A stretch of DNA of 64,000 nucleotides from Gammaproteobacteria bacterium (GTDB taxonomy: Bacteria; Pseudomonadota; Gammaproteobacteria; Pseudomonadales; JAUIET01): contig JAUIET010000010.1 in assembly GCA_030429735.1 (NCBI GenBank), positions 1 through 64,000 on the forward strand. Reading direction: 5' to 3'. Position 1 is the stretch's first letter. Each line of letters opens with the position of its first letter. Both the position numbers and the translations under genes were made by a program. The notes under the pieces were generated by a model. The model did no database searches. It was not told the DNA's origin and saw only the letters and a program-made list of their open reading frames with translations. Positions 46,310-56,682 of this stretch are shown piece after piece.

Positions 46310-47734
46310 ATGAAATACATAAGCACTCGCGGCAAAGCACCTGCGCTGGGATTTGAAGATGTATTGCTGGCAGGTCTAGCCAGTGATGGGGGCTTGTATG
46401 TCCCGGAAAAACTGCCTACGTTTACCGACCTTGATCTGCAGCGTTTGGCGACATTGCCCTATGCTCAGCTCGCATTCGAGATATTGTCTCTGTTTGTTGA
46501 CGGTGAAATAGAGAACGATGCGCTGCGCGATATGATCAATGACAGCTACGCCGAGTTCGCGCATTCGGCAGTTACCCCACTGGTTCAGTTAGGGCACGAT
46601 GAATGGGTGCTCGAACTGTTCCATGGGCCAACGCTGGCGTTCAAAGATATTGCATTGCAGTTGCTTGGTCGTCTGTTTGATCACGTGCTCAGCAAGCGCA
46701 ATCAACGTGTCGCGATATTGGGTGCAACCTCGGGTGACACTGGCTCGGCAGCTATTGAAGGGTGTCGGCACGGTGAGCATGTGGATATTTTTATTCTGCA
46801 CCCGCACCAGAGGGTATCCGAGGTGCAGCGCAGGCAAATGACCACAGTACTCGACAATCACGTATTCAACATTGCCGTGCAAGGTAATTTTGATGACTGC
46901 CAGGCCATTGTTAAAGCAAGCTTTGCCGACCAGTCATTTTTGCCCGATGGGCGCCAACTGGTTGCGGTGAATTCGATTAATTGGGCGCGCATCATGGCGC
47001 AGATCGTTTACTATTTTTACGCGGCATTTCAGTTAGGCGCTCCAGGGCGGCAGGTCAGCTTCTCTGTGCCCACGGGAAATTTTGGCGATATCTTTGCAGG
47101 CTATCTGGCCAGTCAGATGGGTTTGCCGGTCAAGCGCCTGCTCATTGCAACCAATCGCAATGACATCTTGCACCGCACACTCAGCGACAACGATTGTGAG
47201 CCGCACGAGTTGCACCATACCCTGTCGCCAAGTATGGATATCATGGTATCCAGCAATTTCGAACGTTTGTTGTTTGACCTGTACCAGCGTGATGGCGCGG
47301 CTATTGCCGACATGATGAGCGCCGAATCTGGCGCAATGCGTTTAAGCGATGACGCCTTGCTGGCGGCAAGGCGCATGTTTTCCAGCGCACGCGCAGATGA
47401 CCAACAAACCTGCGATACTATAGCCGAATGCTATAGGCGCACGGGCTATCTGTTAGATCCACATACTGCAACCGGAGTTTTCGCGGCTCAGCAGTATGCT
47501 CATGTGCAGGCTGAAAGCGGCCCAATCATTACGCTGGCCACGGCGCATCCGGCTAAATTCCCCGACGCCGTAAAGAGATCTGGCGTCGCGTCTTGCGTTG
47601 ATCTGCCAGCGCACCTTAGCGATTTGTTTGAGCGAGAGGAGCGCTTTACGGTGCTACCGAATGACGCAGCGGCGGTGCAACGGTTTGTTGCAGAGCGTTG
47701 TACGGCCGACGTTGAGGGCAAAGCCAATCAGTAA
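46310..47734 (+). CDS. thrC: Threonine synthase
   Basis: ThrC turns phosphohomoserine into threonine using PLP. The start is ATG 46310 (MKYISTRGKAPALGFEDVLL); the upstream in-frame ATG at 46235 lies inside hom. The 474-residue protein has the PLP lysine in HGPTLAFKDIALQLLG, LGATSGDTGSAAIEG, and VPTGNFGDIFAGYLA. It forms one unit with hom. Its 3' end overlaps the probable recJ start. Confidence 0.97.
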   Translation: MKYISTRGKAPALGFEDVLLAGLASDGGLYVPEKLPTFTDLDLQRLATLPYAQLAFEILSLFVDGEIENDALRDMINDSYAEFAHSAVTPLVQLGHDEWVLELFHGPTLAFKDIALQLLGRLFDHVLSKRNQRVAILGATSGDTGSAAIEGCRHGEHVDIFILHPHQRVSEVQRRQMTTVLDNHVFNIAVQGNFDDCQAIVKASFADQSFLPDGRQLVAVNSINWARIMAQIVYYFYAAFQLGAPGRQVSFSVPTGNFGDIFAGYLASQMGLPVKRLLIATNRNDILHRTLSDNDCEPHELHHTLSPSMDIMVSSNFERLLFDLYQRDGAAIADMMSAESGAMRLSDDALLAARRMFSSARADDQQTCDTIAECYRRTGYLLDPHTATGVFAAQQYAHVQAESGPIITLATAHPAKFPDAVKRSGVASCVDLPAHLSDLFEREERFTVLPNDAAAVQRFVAERCTADVEGKANQ

Positions 47735-49472
47735 TTCGCTGAACGTTGTTCGCCGTTCACCTGGTGAGCAAACGCGCTTCTCCGATTCTGTTCCCCCCGT
47801 GTTGCAGCGTGTGTACGCGGCCCGCGGCGTTCGCTCTGATCAAGAGCTTGATTATCAGTTAAAGCACCTGTTGCCGCCGGAATCGATGGCCGGCCTGGAT
47901 GCTGCAACCGAACGACTACTGGCGGCATTGGCGATGGAAGAGCGCGTGCTGATTGTGGGTGATTTTGACGCTGACGGAGCGACCAGCTGCGCAATTGGTG
48001 TGCGCGGTTTGCGCGCTATGGGGTTTCCGCATGTCGATTTTCTGGTGCCCAACCGTTTTGAATACGGCTATGGATTAACACCGGAAATTGTAGACGTTGC
48101 CAAGCAATGTGCGCCCGACTTAATCGTTACGGTAGACAATGGTATCGCCGCGCTTGACGGGGTTGCCCACGCAAACACATTAGGAATTGATGTGATCGTG
48201 ACCGATCACCATTTACCTGGCGATGGCCTGCCGGACGCCGTTGCTATTGTTAATCCAAACCAGGCCGGTTGCGAGTTTGCGAGCAAGTCCATCGCGGGTG
48301 TAGGGGTAATGTTTTATCTGCTGATGGCATTACGGCGTGCATTAAAAGAAGAGCAATGGTTTGAACAAAACGATACGCAAGCCCCGAATCTGGCGGGCCT
48401 GCTCGACTTGGTGGCTTTAGGCACAGTAGCCGATGTGGTCTCTTTGGATTTCAACAATCGCATTCTGGTGGAACAGGGCTTGCGCAGAATCAGAGCCGGC
48501 CGAGCCTGCGCCGGCGTGCTCGCCCTGCTTGAATGTGCTGGTCGTGACCATCGAAACCTCAGCTCCGGTGATCTCGGCTTTGTGCTCGGCCCTAGACTGA
48601 ACGCCGCCGGGCGTATGGAAGACATGTCGATCGGCATTCGATGTTTGTTGACCGACAATACCGAAGAAGCGAAAGCACTGGCCCACGAATTGGATGCCCT
48701 CAATCGCGAACGTCGCAGGGTTGAAACCGGCATGAAAAATGAGGCGGAAAGTATGCTCGCCACTGTCGATGCCAGCGATGAGAACGCAGATCGCTGCAGC
48801 ATATGCTTATTCGAACCCACTTGGCACCAGGGTGTTATCGGCATTGTTGCCTCACGTATTAAGGACCAGTATCACCGCCCAACCATTGCATTTGCACGCA
48901 GTGATGAGGGCCAATTAAAAGGCAGCGCGCGTTCGATTCCTGGCCTCAATATTCGAGATGTGATTGACGAAGTCAGTCGCAAAGAACCCAGGTTGATTGG
49001 ACAGTTTGGGGGGCATGCAATGGCGGCCGGCTTAAATTTGCCCGAAACTAATTTTGCACGCTTTGCTGAATTGCTCGAGCAGGTTGTCGAACAACACTGC
49101 GATGCAGAGATGCTGCAATCCACTTCTTACAGCGACGGAGAATTACAAGCTGAAGAGTTTTGCCTGGATATCGCGCAACAATTGCGCTTTGCAGGCCCGT
49201 GGGGCCAGGCATACCCCGAGCCTGCGTTTGATGGTGAATTTACACTGGTCAAGCAACGCCTGGTTGGTGAGAAACATCTGAAATTGGTACTGGCGCCAAA
49301 GCAACGTCCAGAGCTGTTGCTGGATGGTATTGCATTCAATGTAGACTTGAAGCAATGGCCGGATGAATCTGTAAATGCCGTTCGGGCCTTGTATAAACTG
49401 GATGTAAACGAATACCGCGGTCGCCAATCGGCACAACTAATCATCGTAGCGCTACAGCCTTCGCTGAGCTAG
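47712..49472 (+). CDS. recJ: Single-strand DNA exonuclease RecJ
   Basis: RecJ degrades single-stranded DNA 5' to 3' in recombination and mismatch repair. The protein carries the DHH-family motifs GDFDADGATSCAIGVRGL, VTVDNGIAALDG, IVTDHHLPGDGLP, GLLDLVALGTVADVV, and the DHHA1/OB part with FGGHAMAAGL and RLVGEKHLKLVL. The start is uncertain. No ATG fits the E. coli-like N-terminus; TTG 47712 (overlapping thrC by 23 bases, giving 586 residues) or CTG 47739 fit best, while an ATG at 47661 would overlap by 74 bases. Confidence 0.93.
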   Translation: MRAKPISNSLNVVRRSPGEQTRFSDSVPPVLQRVYAARGVRSDQELDYQLKHLLPPESMAGLDAATERLLAALAMEERVLIVGDFDADGATSCAIGVRGLRAMGFPHVDFLVPNRFEYGYGLTPEIVDVAKQCAPDLIVTVDNGIAALDGVAHANTLGIDVIVTDHHLPGDGLPDAVAIVNPNQAGCEFASKSIAGVGVMFYLLMALRRALKEEQWFEQNDTQAPNLAGLLDLVALGTVADVVSLDFNNRILVEQGLRRIRAGRACAGVLALLECAGRDHRNLSSGDLGFVLGPRLNAAGRMEDMSIGIRCLLTDNTEEAKALAHELDALNRERRRVETGMKNEAESMLATVDASDENADRCSICLFEPTWHQGVIGIVASRIKDQYHRPTIAFARSDEGQLKGSARSIPGLNIRDVIDEVSRKEPRLIGQFGGHAMAAGLNLPETNFARFAELLEQVVEQHCDAEMLQSTSYSDGELQAEEFCLDIAQQLRFAGPWGQAYPEPAFDGEFTLVKQRLVGEKHLKLVLAPKQRPELLLDGIAFNVDLKQWPDESVNAVRALYKLDVNEYRGRQSAQLIIVALQPSLS

Positions 49473-49508
49473 AATGCGCGCCCACTGACACTACTTTTGC
49501 GAACCAAC

Positions 49509-50607
49509 ATGCTGGAAATCAACCCCGTCGTCGAGCGCATCAAAGACATGCAAAGCCGTGCCGAAATGCTCAGGGGGTATCTTTGACTATGCTGGCAAGA
49601 AAGAACGTCTGACCGAGGTAGAACTGGAGCTGGCAGAGCCCAGTGTTTGGGATGACCCGGAACGCGCACAGGAACTGGGGCGAGAGCGTTCCAGCCTCGA
49701 AAACGTAGTAGCCACCCTGGAAAACCTCGAAGAGGGTCTGGCCGACTCAGTTGAATTGCTGGAAATGTCGGCGGCGGAAGATGACGCTGATTCTATAAAC
49801 TCGATTGTCAGTGACATAGATTCGCTGGATAAGCAGTTAGAAACTCTGGAATTTCGACGTATGTTCAGCGGCGAAATGGATCAGAACAATGCGTTTCTGG
49901 ACATTCAGGCGGGCTCAGGCGGCACGGAAGCACAAGACTGGGCGAACATGCTGTTGCGCATGTTCCTGCGCTGGGGTGAACGCCGTGGTTTTAAAACGGA
50001 ATTGCTGGAAGTGTCTGATGGTGAAGTGGCGGGCATTAAAGGAGCTACCATCAAGTTCGAAGGCGAATACGCCTATGGATGGCTGCGCACTGAAACCGGC
50101 GTGCACAGGCTGGTCCGTAAATCGCCATTTGATTCTGGCAATCGCCGGCATACATCATTTGCGTCTGTCTTTGTGTCTCCGGAAGTGGATGACAACATCG
50201 ATATTGAGGTAAACACTGCCGATCTTCGGGTAGACACTTACCGCGCGAGTGGGGCGGGTGGGCAGCACGTCAACAAAACAGACTCTGCAATTCGTATTAC
50301 ACATATTCCAAGCGGTATCGTTGTCCAATGCCAAAATCAGCGGTCGCAGCATCAGAACAGGGATAGCGCGATGAAGCAATTACGTGCGAAACTGTACGAG
50401 TTGGAAATGCAGGAGCGGAATAAAGAGCGGCAAGCGATGGAGGACAGTAAGGCGGACATTGGCTGGGGAAGCCAGATTCGTTCTTATGTGTTAGACCAAT
50501 CGCGGATCAAGGACCTACGAACCAATATTGAAACGTCCAACTGTAATAATTTTTTGGATGGGGATATTGATGCGTTTATTGAGGCTAGTTTGAAGGCTGG
50601 GTTGTAG
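49509..50607 (+). CDS. prfB: Peptide chain release factor 2, expressed through a programmed +1 frameshift
   Basis: RF2 ends translation at UAA and UGA. The first 25 codons run from ATG 49509 to the in-frame TGA at 49584-49586; translation must shift +1 to continue from GAC at 49585, giving 365 residues, the same as E. coli. The main part has [13 protein letters not shown] (SPF stop-recognition triplet) and [15 protein letters not shown] (GGQ catalytic loop). The leader [20 protein letters not shown] precedes the shift. prfB and lysS are adjacent as in other gammaproteobacteria, but here 386 bp separate them. Confidence 0.97.
49572..49587 (+). promoter_or_regulatory. RF2 autoregulatory frameshift site
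   Basis: The sequence is AGGGGGTATCTTTGAC: a Shine-Dalgarno-like AGGGGG three bases before CTT, then TGA followed by C. This is the known RF2 signal in which low RF2 lets the ribosome slip from CTT to TTT and read past TGA. All three parts (SD-like run, spacing, slippery CTTTGAC) are intact. Confidence 0.97.
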
Positions 50608-50725
50608 GCTAGGTTTTCTGATAGAGACCGGAGCATTCCAGTGTGAGGCGTCCCTCGCTGGACTCGCCGGACCCAAAGCACTCGCTGTGCTCGTGGGGCC
50701 AGCTTTAAACCCATCCATGGGGGCT

Positions 50726-50751
50726 CTTCAAAAAGGTCCCTCTTTTTGAAG
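50726..50751 (+). terminator. 10-bp hairpin between prfB and lysS
   Basis: CTTCAAAAAG-GTCCCT-CTTTTTGAAG is a perfect 10-bp stem, but A+T-rich and without a T-run after it, so terminator function is doubtful. A GC-rich hairpin with AGCAC-TCGCT-GTGCT lies 50 bases before it. The region 50608-50806 otherwise shows no gene. Confidence 0.4.
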
Positions 50752-50806
50752 GTCTGTGGGAAGACAGAGAAAGTTCATGGCACCGGACCTCAAATTCACA
50801 CTGAAC

Positions 50807-50971
50807 CTAGTGTCCTGTCCCGGAAATAACTTGCTTAAAGCGCGAGGGGTTTTTTGTTTCTGGCGCGGCGGGAGGACGCCGTGTAGCGGGCTCTACACAA
50901 GGACGACCAACAAAGCCAGGGACGAAAAACACCCGCGAATTGAGAAAGTTATTTCCGGGACAGGACACTAG
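50807..50971. mobile_element. 165-bp MITE-like palindrome bounded by CTAG, just upstream of lysS
   Basis: The two ends are perfect 26-bp inverted repeats (left 50807-50832, beginning CTAGTGTCCTGTCCCGG; right 50946-50971). The interior is also partly mirrored (GGGGTTTTTTGTTTCTGGC against GCCAGGGACGAAAAACACCC). It has no coding frame of its own. Like the element after dsbC it is bounded by CTAG on both sides, although the termini differ. It ends 22 bases before the lysS ATG, so it has replaced the normal leader of that gene. Confidence 0.87.
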
Positions 50972-50993
50972 CAAGGACACAACACAAACATAT

Positions 50994-52505
50994 ATGACCA
51001 ACGAAGAAACCCAAACAAGCCAAGCAGAAGAAAACAAACTCATCGCGGAGCGCCGTCAAAAGCTTGCCAGCATCCGTGAGCGAGGTAATGCGTTCCCGAA
51101 TCAGTTTCGTCGTAGCGACTACTGCGCTGATTTGCAATCGCAGTTTGCTGAGCACGAAAAAGCACAGCTTGAAGAACTGGATCACAGTGCGGCTGTAGCC
51201 GGACGGATTATGCGCAAGCGTGGCCCTTTTATGGTGTTGCAGGATGTGAGTGGTGAGATTCAGTTGTATGTTGATCGAAAAGCCCTGGATGAAGCCACTT
51301 TGGAAAGTATCAAAGCCTGGGACATCGGTGACATCGTCGGTGCCAGTGGACCCATACATCGCTCTGGTAAGGGTGACTTGTACGTGAACATGCGCAATGC
51401 CCAATTGCTGACAAAATCGCTGCGACCGCTGCCCGATAAGTTCCACGGCCTGTCCGATCAGGAAATACGCTACCGGCAGCGCTATGTTGACCTGATTATG
51501 AACGAAGACACTCGCGCTGTTTTCGAGATTCGTTCCAAAACCGTAGAGGCTATTCGCCAGTTCATGATTGGTCGAGCATTTATGGAAGTGGAAACCCCCA
51601 TGATGCAGGTGATACCCGGCGGCGCTACCGCCAAGCCGTTTGTGACTCATCACAATGCGCTGAGTCAGGATATGTACCTGCGAATTGCACCCGAGCTTTA
51701 CCTGAAGCGTTTGGTAGTGGGTGGCTTTGAACGAGTATTCGAAATAAATCGTAACTTCCGGAATGAAGGCTTATCCACGCGACACAATCCCGAGTTTACG
51801 ATGCTCGAGTTTTATCAAGCCTATGCTGACTACCTGGAACTGATGGACCTGACCGAGCAAATGCTTCGCACGGTGGCAGAGCAGGTGTTGGGAACCACTT
51901 TGGTGAGCTATCAGGGCGAGCAATACGATTTGGCCAAGCCATTTCAACGTTTGTCGGTGAAGCAGTCCATTCTGGACTTTAACCCAGATGTGCAAGCAGC
52001 TCAGCTTGAGGATCGCACCGCGGCTGCCTCGCTCGCAGAGTCTTTGGCTATTCCCGTTAAGGACTCGTATGGATTGGGTAAGATCCAAATCGAGATTTTT
52101 GAAAAAACGGTAGAGCATCGCTTGATGCAGCCCACGTTTATCACCGAGTATCCTGCCGAAGTGTCACCACTGGCGCGGCGCAATGACAATGATCCGTTTG
52201 TCACCGATCGGTTTGAGTTTTTTCTGGCTGGACGAGAAATCGCCAATGGCTTCTCGGAACTTAATGATGCCGAAGATCAAGCCGCTCGGTTTAAAGCGCA
52301 AGTGGCAGAGAAAGATGCCGGTGATGAAGAAGCCATGCATTTTGATGACGATTATATCGCGGCGCTGGAGTACGGTTTGCCACCTACGGCCGGCGAAGGG
52401 ATTGGCATAGATCGGCTGGTGATGTTCCTGACCGACTCACCCTCGATTCGAGATGTGATATTGTTCCCACATCTACGCCACAGTTCACCCACTGATGCCC
52501 GCTAG
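50994..52505 (+). CDS. lysS: Lysyl-tRNA synthetase, class II
   Basis: LysS charges tRNA-Lys. I use ATG 50994 ([16 protein letters not shown]); an upstream ATG at 50940 falls inside the palindromic element. The 503-residue protein has the OB-fold anticodon-binding domain ([20 protein letters not shown]) and class II motifs 1-3 ([53 protein letters not shown]). The ribosome-binding site is weak (AAGGA about 17 bases upstream). Its end overlaps the next gene by 11 bases. Confidence 0.97.
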   Translation: MTNEETQTSQAEENKLIAERRQKLASIRERGNAFPNQFRRSDYCADLQSQFAEHEKAQLEELDHSAAVAGRIMRKRGPFMVLQDVSGEIQLYVDRKALDEATLESIKAWDIGDIVGASGPIHRSGKGDLYVNMRNAQLLTKSLRPLPDKFHGLSDQEIRYRQRYVDLIMNEDTRAVFEIRSKTVEAIRQFMIGRAFMEVETPMMQVIPGGATAKPFVTHHNALSQDMYLRIAPELYLKRLVVGGFERVFEINRNFRNEGLSTRHNPEFTMLEFYQAYADYLELMDLTEQMLRTVAEQVLGTTLVSYQGEQYDLAKPFQRLSVKQSILDFNPDVQAAQLEDRTAAASLAESLAIPVKDSYGLGKIQIEIFEKTVEHRLMQPTFITEYPAEVSPLARRNDNDPFVTDRFEFFLAGREIANGFSELNDAEDQAARFKAQVAEKDAGDEEAMHFDDDYIAALEYGLPPTAGEGIGIDRLVMFLTDSPSIRDVILFPHLRHSSPTDAR

Positions 52506-53073
52506 AAAAAGAACATCACTGATCGCAGTTTCATTGCTCATTGCATTGGGCGCCTGCACGTATCGCCCTTATCAGTTGCCCCCCAAGGAAGGTGGTAAGC
52601 CAATTGAACGCGCCAGCGCGGAAAGTAAGCCAAATCCGATGTTACCTGCTGATAAAGGGGCAGGCATTGGCATAGCAGCGCAGCTGTGCCCGGATATTGA
52701 AACAACCCGCTTGATACTGGCGGGTGAGTTTGTTCAAGCCAAGCAGTTATTGAACGAAGATCTTGAGCGCAGTAAAAACGATTTGCACCGCAGTTGTGTG
52801 TTGACCAGCATGGGATTGCTGGCCGCATTGCCGGAGTCGGAATATTTCGACGTTGAGCGGGCGCAGGATTTTCAGTCATTGGCGCGTGTGAATGGCGTGG
52901 TTCAGCGGGGCAGTGCCCAATTGCAATTGCTGGATCGAACGCTGGCTGGCTTGATTGCGTTGCAGCTCAAGACCACCACGTCCGATGATGAGATCGCGCG
53001 CTTGCAAGCGGAGCTGGATAGAAAAGAAGCCGCATTGAAAAAGCTGAAGAAATTGACGCTGGGTAGTCAATAA
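52495..53073 (+). CDS. Putative lipoprotein of unknown function
   Basis: This 192-residue protein has a lipobox (IALGACTY, Cys 21) after a short signal sequence. The mature part has a Pro-rich stretch, a helical region [22 protein letters not shown] that looks like a single TPR-like pair, and a coiled-coil C-terminus ([21 protein letters not shown]). No named family recognised. It overlaps lysS by 11 bases and is convergent with the sensor kinase gene. Confidence 0.72.
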   Translation: MPARKRTSLIAVSLLIALGACTYRPYQLPPKEGGKPIERASAESKPNPMLPADKGAGIGIAAQLCPDIETTRLILAGEFVQAKQLLNEDLERSKNDLHRSCVLTSMGLLAALPESEYFDVERAQDFQSLARVNGVVQRGSAQLQLLDRTLAGLIALQLKTTTSDDEIARLQAELDRKEAALKKLKKLTLGSQ

Positions 53074-53110
53074 GACGCTTCTGCGATGATTCTGTGCGGT
53101 GCAAACTCCG

Positions 53111-54676
53111 CTAAACCGCCGGCGTGAGGTCGTCTGCTTGTTCGGCTATGTGGGCACCTTGCGGTACATCGGTAAGCGGTAATTGCAAATAGAATGTTGT
53201 GCCTTTGCCCAGCGCGCTGCGGACAAACAATTCCCCGCCCATTAATTCACAATACTGCCGGCTAATGGCGAGCCCCAGTCCCGTTCCGCCGTATTTTTTG
53301 GTCGTGGAGGAATCAGCCTGTACAAAGCTGTCGAATACCTTTTGTGTTTGGGATTCGGTCATGCCAATACCGCTGTCTTTCACAGTGAATTGCATGTAAT
53401 CCAGCCCTTGCTGATTGATGCGTTCGCTACGGATCGTAATTTTACCTTGCTCGGTAAATTTGCCTGCGTTGCTGAGCAGGTTGAACATGATCTGGCGAAA
53501 CTTGGTGATGTCGGTGTACAGCTTGGGCAGGTCGTCATTCAGCGCGAGTTCTATTTCGTTGTCGCTGGCATCGGCAATCGGTTTGATGGTTGTCACCACT
53601 TCGGCAATGGCCTCATTGGGCTCAAACCATTCGTGATTGAGCTGGGTTTTGCCTGATTCAATCTTGGACAGATCAAGGATATCGTTGATCAAGGTGGCCA
53701 AATGCTTGCCGGCCGTGGTGATTTTTTCAATATCGTCGGCCAGTTCGCTGCCCAAAATACTGCGGTCGTCTTCAATTTCTTCGTTCAGCAGTTCGCTGTA
53801 ACCAATAATCGCATTCAACGGTGTGCGAAGTTCATGGCTCATATTGGCAAGGAAGATACTCTTGGCGCGATTGGCCTGGTCTGCATTTTCCTTGGCACGC
53901 TGTACCTGGCTGATTGCTTTATTCAGGCGTTCGGACATTTCATTGAAGGCGCTGGCAAGATCGCCGAGCTCATCTTTGCTGAACTCGGGTATTCGATAGC
54001 TCAGGTCGCCTTCACTGACGTGCTTAACGCCCTGTTGCAGGTGCTGTAGCGAGCGGTTGGTGTAGCGAATCAAGATAAAGCCCAGAGCGCTGGTCAGTAG
54101 AATGGAGAACAGAAACACAAAAATATTGATGGTATCAGTGAGCTGAATAATCTTGTTAATCTGTACTGTCTGCTGCTCGGCATTTTGCGACTCGCGCGAC
54201 TGGAACGCACTCAAGCCGTTGAAAACGAGCTGATAGGCGGTGGCCAATTGTTCTCCGCTGTACGGCTCGCGGCTGCTATTGTAGCTATCAAGAAAGGTGT
54301 GCCATACACCGCGCAGCGTGGCATAACGTTGATGCAAAAGCGACAGGGCGCCTTCGGTATAGTCTGAGACAAATGCATCCAGACTGGCAATTTTTGAGTC
54401 GATCTCATTAATGCCGTTGCGGGCCAGCCTTAACTCACTTGCATCGAGCTGCTCGGCCGCAGAGTCTTTCAGGGTATACAGCACTTGTATTTCCTTGTGC
54501 TTATTTTCCAGTAATTGCTTGGCCTCATGAGCACGCAATTGCGCGGCAATGGCCAGTTGCAATGCGCCCAGACCTTCGCTGCGTTGCTGGCTACCCCAAA
54601 AATAGGTGACGCTGTTAATGGCGAAGAACGCCAGAATAAGAACAATGGAAAATGAGATGCGTTGGCGCAGACTCAT
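53111..54676 (-). CDS. Membrane sensor histidine kinase (HAMP-HisKA-HATPase)
   Basis: This 521-residue protein has two membrane helices (about 8-26 and 184-204) around a 155-residue helical periplasmic sensor, a HAMP domain (205-257), HisKA with His281 in [21 protein letters not shown], and a HATPase_c domain ending [19 protein letters not shown]. There is no receiver domain. Its 3' neighbour is the lipoprotein gene; upstream on the same strand are a single-domain response regulator and a REC-cyclase protein, so the three are probably one signalling operon. Confidence 0.94.
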   Translation of the reverse strand: MSLRQRISFSIVLILAFFAINSVTYFWGSQQRSEGLGALQLAIAAQLRAHEAKQLLENKHKEIQVLYTLKDSAAEQLDASELRLARNGINEIDSKIASLDAFVSDYTEGALSLLHQRYATLRGVWHTFLDSYNSSREPYSGEQLATAYQLVFNGLSAFQSRESQNAEQQTVQINKIIQLTDTINIFVFLFSILLTSALGFILIRYTNRSLQHLQQGVKHVSEGDLSYRIPEFSKDELGDLASAFNEMSERLNKAISQVQRAKENADQANRAKSIFLANMSHELRTPLNAIIGYSELLNEEIEDDRSILGSELADDIEKITTAGKHLATLINDILDLSKIESGKTQLNHEWFEPNEAIAEVVTTIKPIADASDNEIELALNDDLPKLYTDITKFRQIMFNLLSNAGKFTEQGKITIRSERINQQGLDYMQFTVKDSGIGMTESQTQKVFDSFVQADSSTTKKYGGTGLGLAISRQYCELMGGELFVRSALGKGTTFYLQLPLTDVPQGAHIAEQADDLTPAV

Positions 54677-54707
54677 GACGAATTACCCGGCCAGGATAGT
54701 CGCAAGC

Positions 54708-55109
54708 TCAGGCGGGCGACGCTGTCTTGGCAGCAAGCAGGGCGTGAATTTTTTCCAATAGCCTGGCGAAATCTATCGGTTTGGTCTCGTACTCGTCGCA
54801 ACCGACGATCAGGGCCCGCTCACGATCATTGGTGAGCGCGTGGGCGGTGAGGGCGATAATTGGCGTGTTGCTCCATTGCGGTTCGTCCTTCATTAGCTGA
54901 CAGGTTGTCCAGCCATCTTGTATGGGCAGGTTCATATCCATTAACACCAGATCACATTCGTGTTCCCGCATTTTCTCCATGGCGTCGATACCATCCACTG
55001 CCAGTGTTACATCAAACCCTTTACGGCTCAGTCGGCGCGACAGCAGGTCTCTATTCATTTCATTATCTTCGACAATAAGTACGCTGTATCCGTTGCTGGG
55101 TTCAGGCAT
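54708..55109 (-). CDS. Single-domain (CheY-like) response regulator
   Basis: The start is ATG 55109 (MPEPSNGYSVLIVEDNEMNRD); a longer frame to 55151 lies within the upstream gene. This 133-residue receiver has the acidic pair ED, the phosphorylated Asp in LVLMDMNLPIQDG, Thr in ALTAHAL and Lys in ETKPIDFARL. There is no output domain. It overlaps the cyclase gene by 8 bases and most likely receives phosphate from the kinase encoded next. Confidence 0.92.
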   Translation of the reverse strand: MPEPSNGYSVLIVEDNEMNRDLLSRRLSRKGFDVTLAVDGIDAMEKMREHECDLVLMDMNLPIQDGWTTCQLMKDEPQWSNTPIIALTAHALTNDRERALIVGCDEYETKPIDFARLLEKIHALLAAKTASPA

Positions 55110-56682
55110 GCTGAGTCTCCACTGGGTTGGCCGCGCGATTGTCCGCTGCACTCAATACGCTTTTCTGTTTCAGGCCGGTATTACGGCCAGCTACTGGTTT
55201 GCAGCATACTTTATGAATAGTGATCGGTGACTTGAAACCCTTGGCACGTAAGGTGCGCGAATCAATGATATTCAGGGTTTGGCTCAGCTCTCGCCGGGTA
55301 TTCTCAGAGATCAGTACTTCCCCTGCTTGCGTGACTTCCTCAATGCGGGCAGTCAGATTAACCGGCTGCCCGACCACGGCAAATTTGCTACGCCGTTCTG
55401 AGCCAATATTGCCGGCAATCACGCGCCCGCTGTTGATCGCGATCGCGGTTTCAATGTTGGGCAGACCATCACGTTGATTCTTACTGTTCACATCACGCAT
55501 GGCTTGTTGCATGGCAATCGCGCACTTTACTGCGCGGTCAGCATCATCATCCAGACTGAATGGCGCGCCAAATATGGCCAGAATCGCATCACCAATAAAT
55601 TCATCGATGGTGCCATTGTGCGCGAGTATGACTTCCGACAAAGTGCCCAGATAGTTATTCAACAGCTGTACCACTTCCTGTGGTTGCAGGGTGTCGCACA
55701 GGGTGGTGAAACTGCAGATGTCGGTCATCAATATGCTGACATTCTGTAATCGTCCGCCAAGCTCGAGGCCGTGTGGATCTTCCAGCAAGCGATCAACAAT
55801 TTCCTCAGATGTGTAGCGCCCAAAGGTCTTGCGAATAAAGGCATGGCTGCGAGCCAGTTCATTGAGATAATTTTGTTCTCGGTCGCGCCAGCTTTTGCGT
55901 TCCAGGTTGGCGTCAATTCTGGCCGTTAACAGCACCTGGTTGACCGGCTTGAACAAGTAGTCCTCGGCACCTGCCTGAATGCAGCGTATCGCCTCGTCGT
56001 GCTCATGTTGGCCAGACACCATAATCACCGAGATGGAGCGCAGGCTGGGGTCGTTTTTTAGTTGCTGCAGAATGTCATAGCCATTCATGTCAGGCAAAAT
56101 CAGATCCAGAAGAATTAATTCAACCTCGTGTTCCTGCAGGCGTTGAAATGCCTCTACGGCGCTGGCTGCCTCGATAGCAACGTGGCCCTGGGCACGCAGC
56201 ACACGAACCAGCAGCTGGCGATTTTCTTCGTTGTCTTCGACCACCAGCACTGTGCCAGTTCGCTCTGCGCTGATCCGGGCCGGCCTCAACTGCGTGCCGC
56301 TGCGGTCTGCTGGGGGCGTTGAACCAGACTGGTTATTCAATCGACTGACTTGATCGAGTATCGATACGAGCAATTTGGTCAAATCAAACTGCTCGGCCTG
56401 TTCTTCCTCGAGACTCAGTTCGGCGTAGCCCTTCACCGAGTTCAAGTGATTTCTGAAGTCATGAGTCCATGTGCGTTCGCCATCCGTGCTGGACGCCAGT
56501 GGGCGGTAGTCCAGGCACTCTTTTAGCCGCTCAAGCGCGCGAAGCAGTTCCGTTAGCTCATCCAGGAAAAAATCAGCCACATTGGCCAGCTCTATGCTGG
56601 ACAATTGGTTGGATAGTTCAGCGATATGCGCGCTGACAGCGCGGGTACTTTGCAAAAATTCAGATTCGGCCTGGTTATGCAT
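55102..56682 (-). CDS. Receiver-domain class III adenylate/guanylate cyclase
   Basis: This 526-residue protein has a helical N-terminus with a HisKA-like THDFRNHLNSVKGYAEL at 73-88, a receiver domain at about 144-262 (VVEDNEENRQ, phospho-Asp193 in LLDLILPDMNGYD, Lys245) and a class III nucleotide cyclase at about 287-500. Both metal-binding aspartates are present (TDICSF Asp321; DEFIGDAILAIFG Asp365), and NSGRVIAGNIGS follows. It should make cAMP or cGMP under control of phosphorylation by the kinase of this operon. Divergent from it, 286 bp away, is a Crp-family regulator that could read the product. Confidence 0.93.
   Translation of the reverse strand: MHNQAESEFLQSTRAVSAHIAELSNQLSSIELANVADFFLDELTELLRALERLKECLDYRPLASSTDGERTWTHDFRNHLNSVKGYAELSLEEEQAEQFDLTKLLVSILDQVSRLNNQSGSTPPADRSGTQLRPARISAERTGTVLVVEDNEENRQLLVRVLRAQGHVAIEAASAVEAFQRLQEHEVELILLDLILPDMNGYDILQQLKNDPSLRSISVIMVSGQHEHDEAIRCIQAGAEDYLFKPVNQVLLTARIDANLERKSWRDREQNYLNELARSHAFIRKTFGRYTSEEIVDRLLEDPHGLELGGRLQNVSILMTDICSFTTLCDTLQPQEVVQLLNNYLGTLSEVILAHNGTIDEFIGDAILAIFGAPFSLDDDADRAVKCAIAMQQAMRDVNSKNQRDGLPNIETAIAINSGRVIAGNIGSERRSKFAVVGQPVNLTARIEEVTQAGEVLISENTRRELSQTLNIIDSRTLRAKGFKSPITIHKVCCKPVAGRNTGLKQKSVLSAADNRAANPVETQHA

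Noticed and set aside
49584-49586. prfB as a pseudogene because of an early TGA
   Set aside because: The stop is the programmed frameshift site, with all known signals intact.
50726-50751. Strong rho-independent terminator
   Set aside because: The stem is A+T-rich and no T-run follows, so it is listed only with low confidence.
50949-51653. Long antisense frame of 234 codons opposite lysS
   Set aside because: It lies wholly within a clear lysS gene and its translation resembles no protein family; an antisense by-product of codon use.
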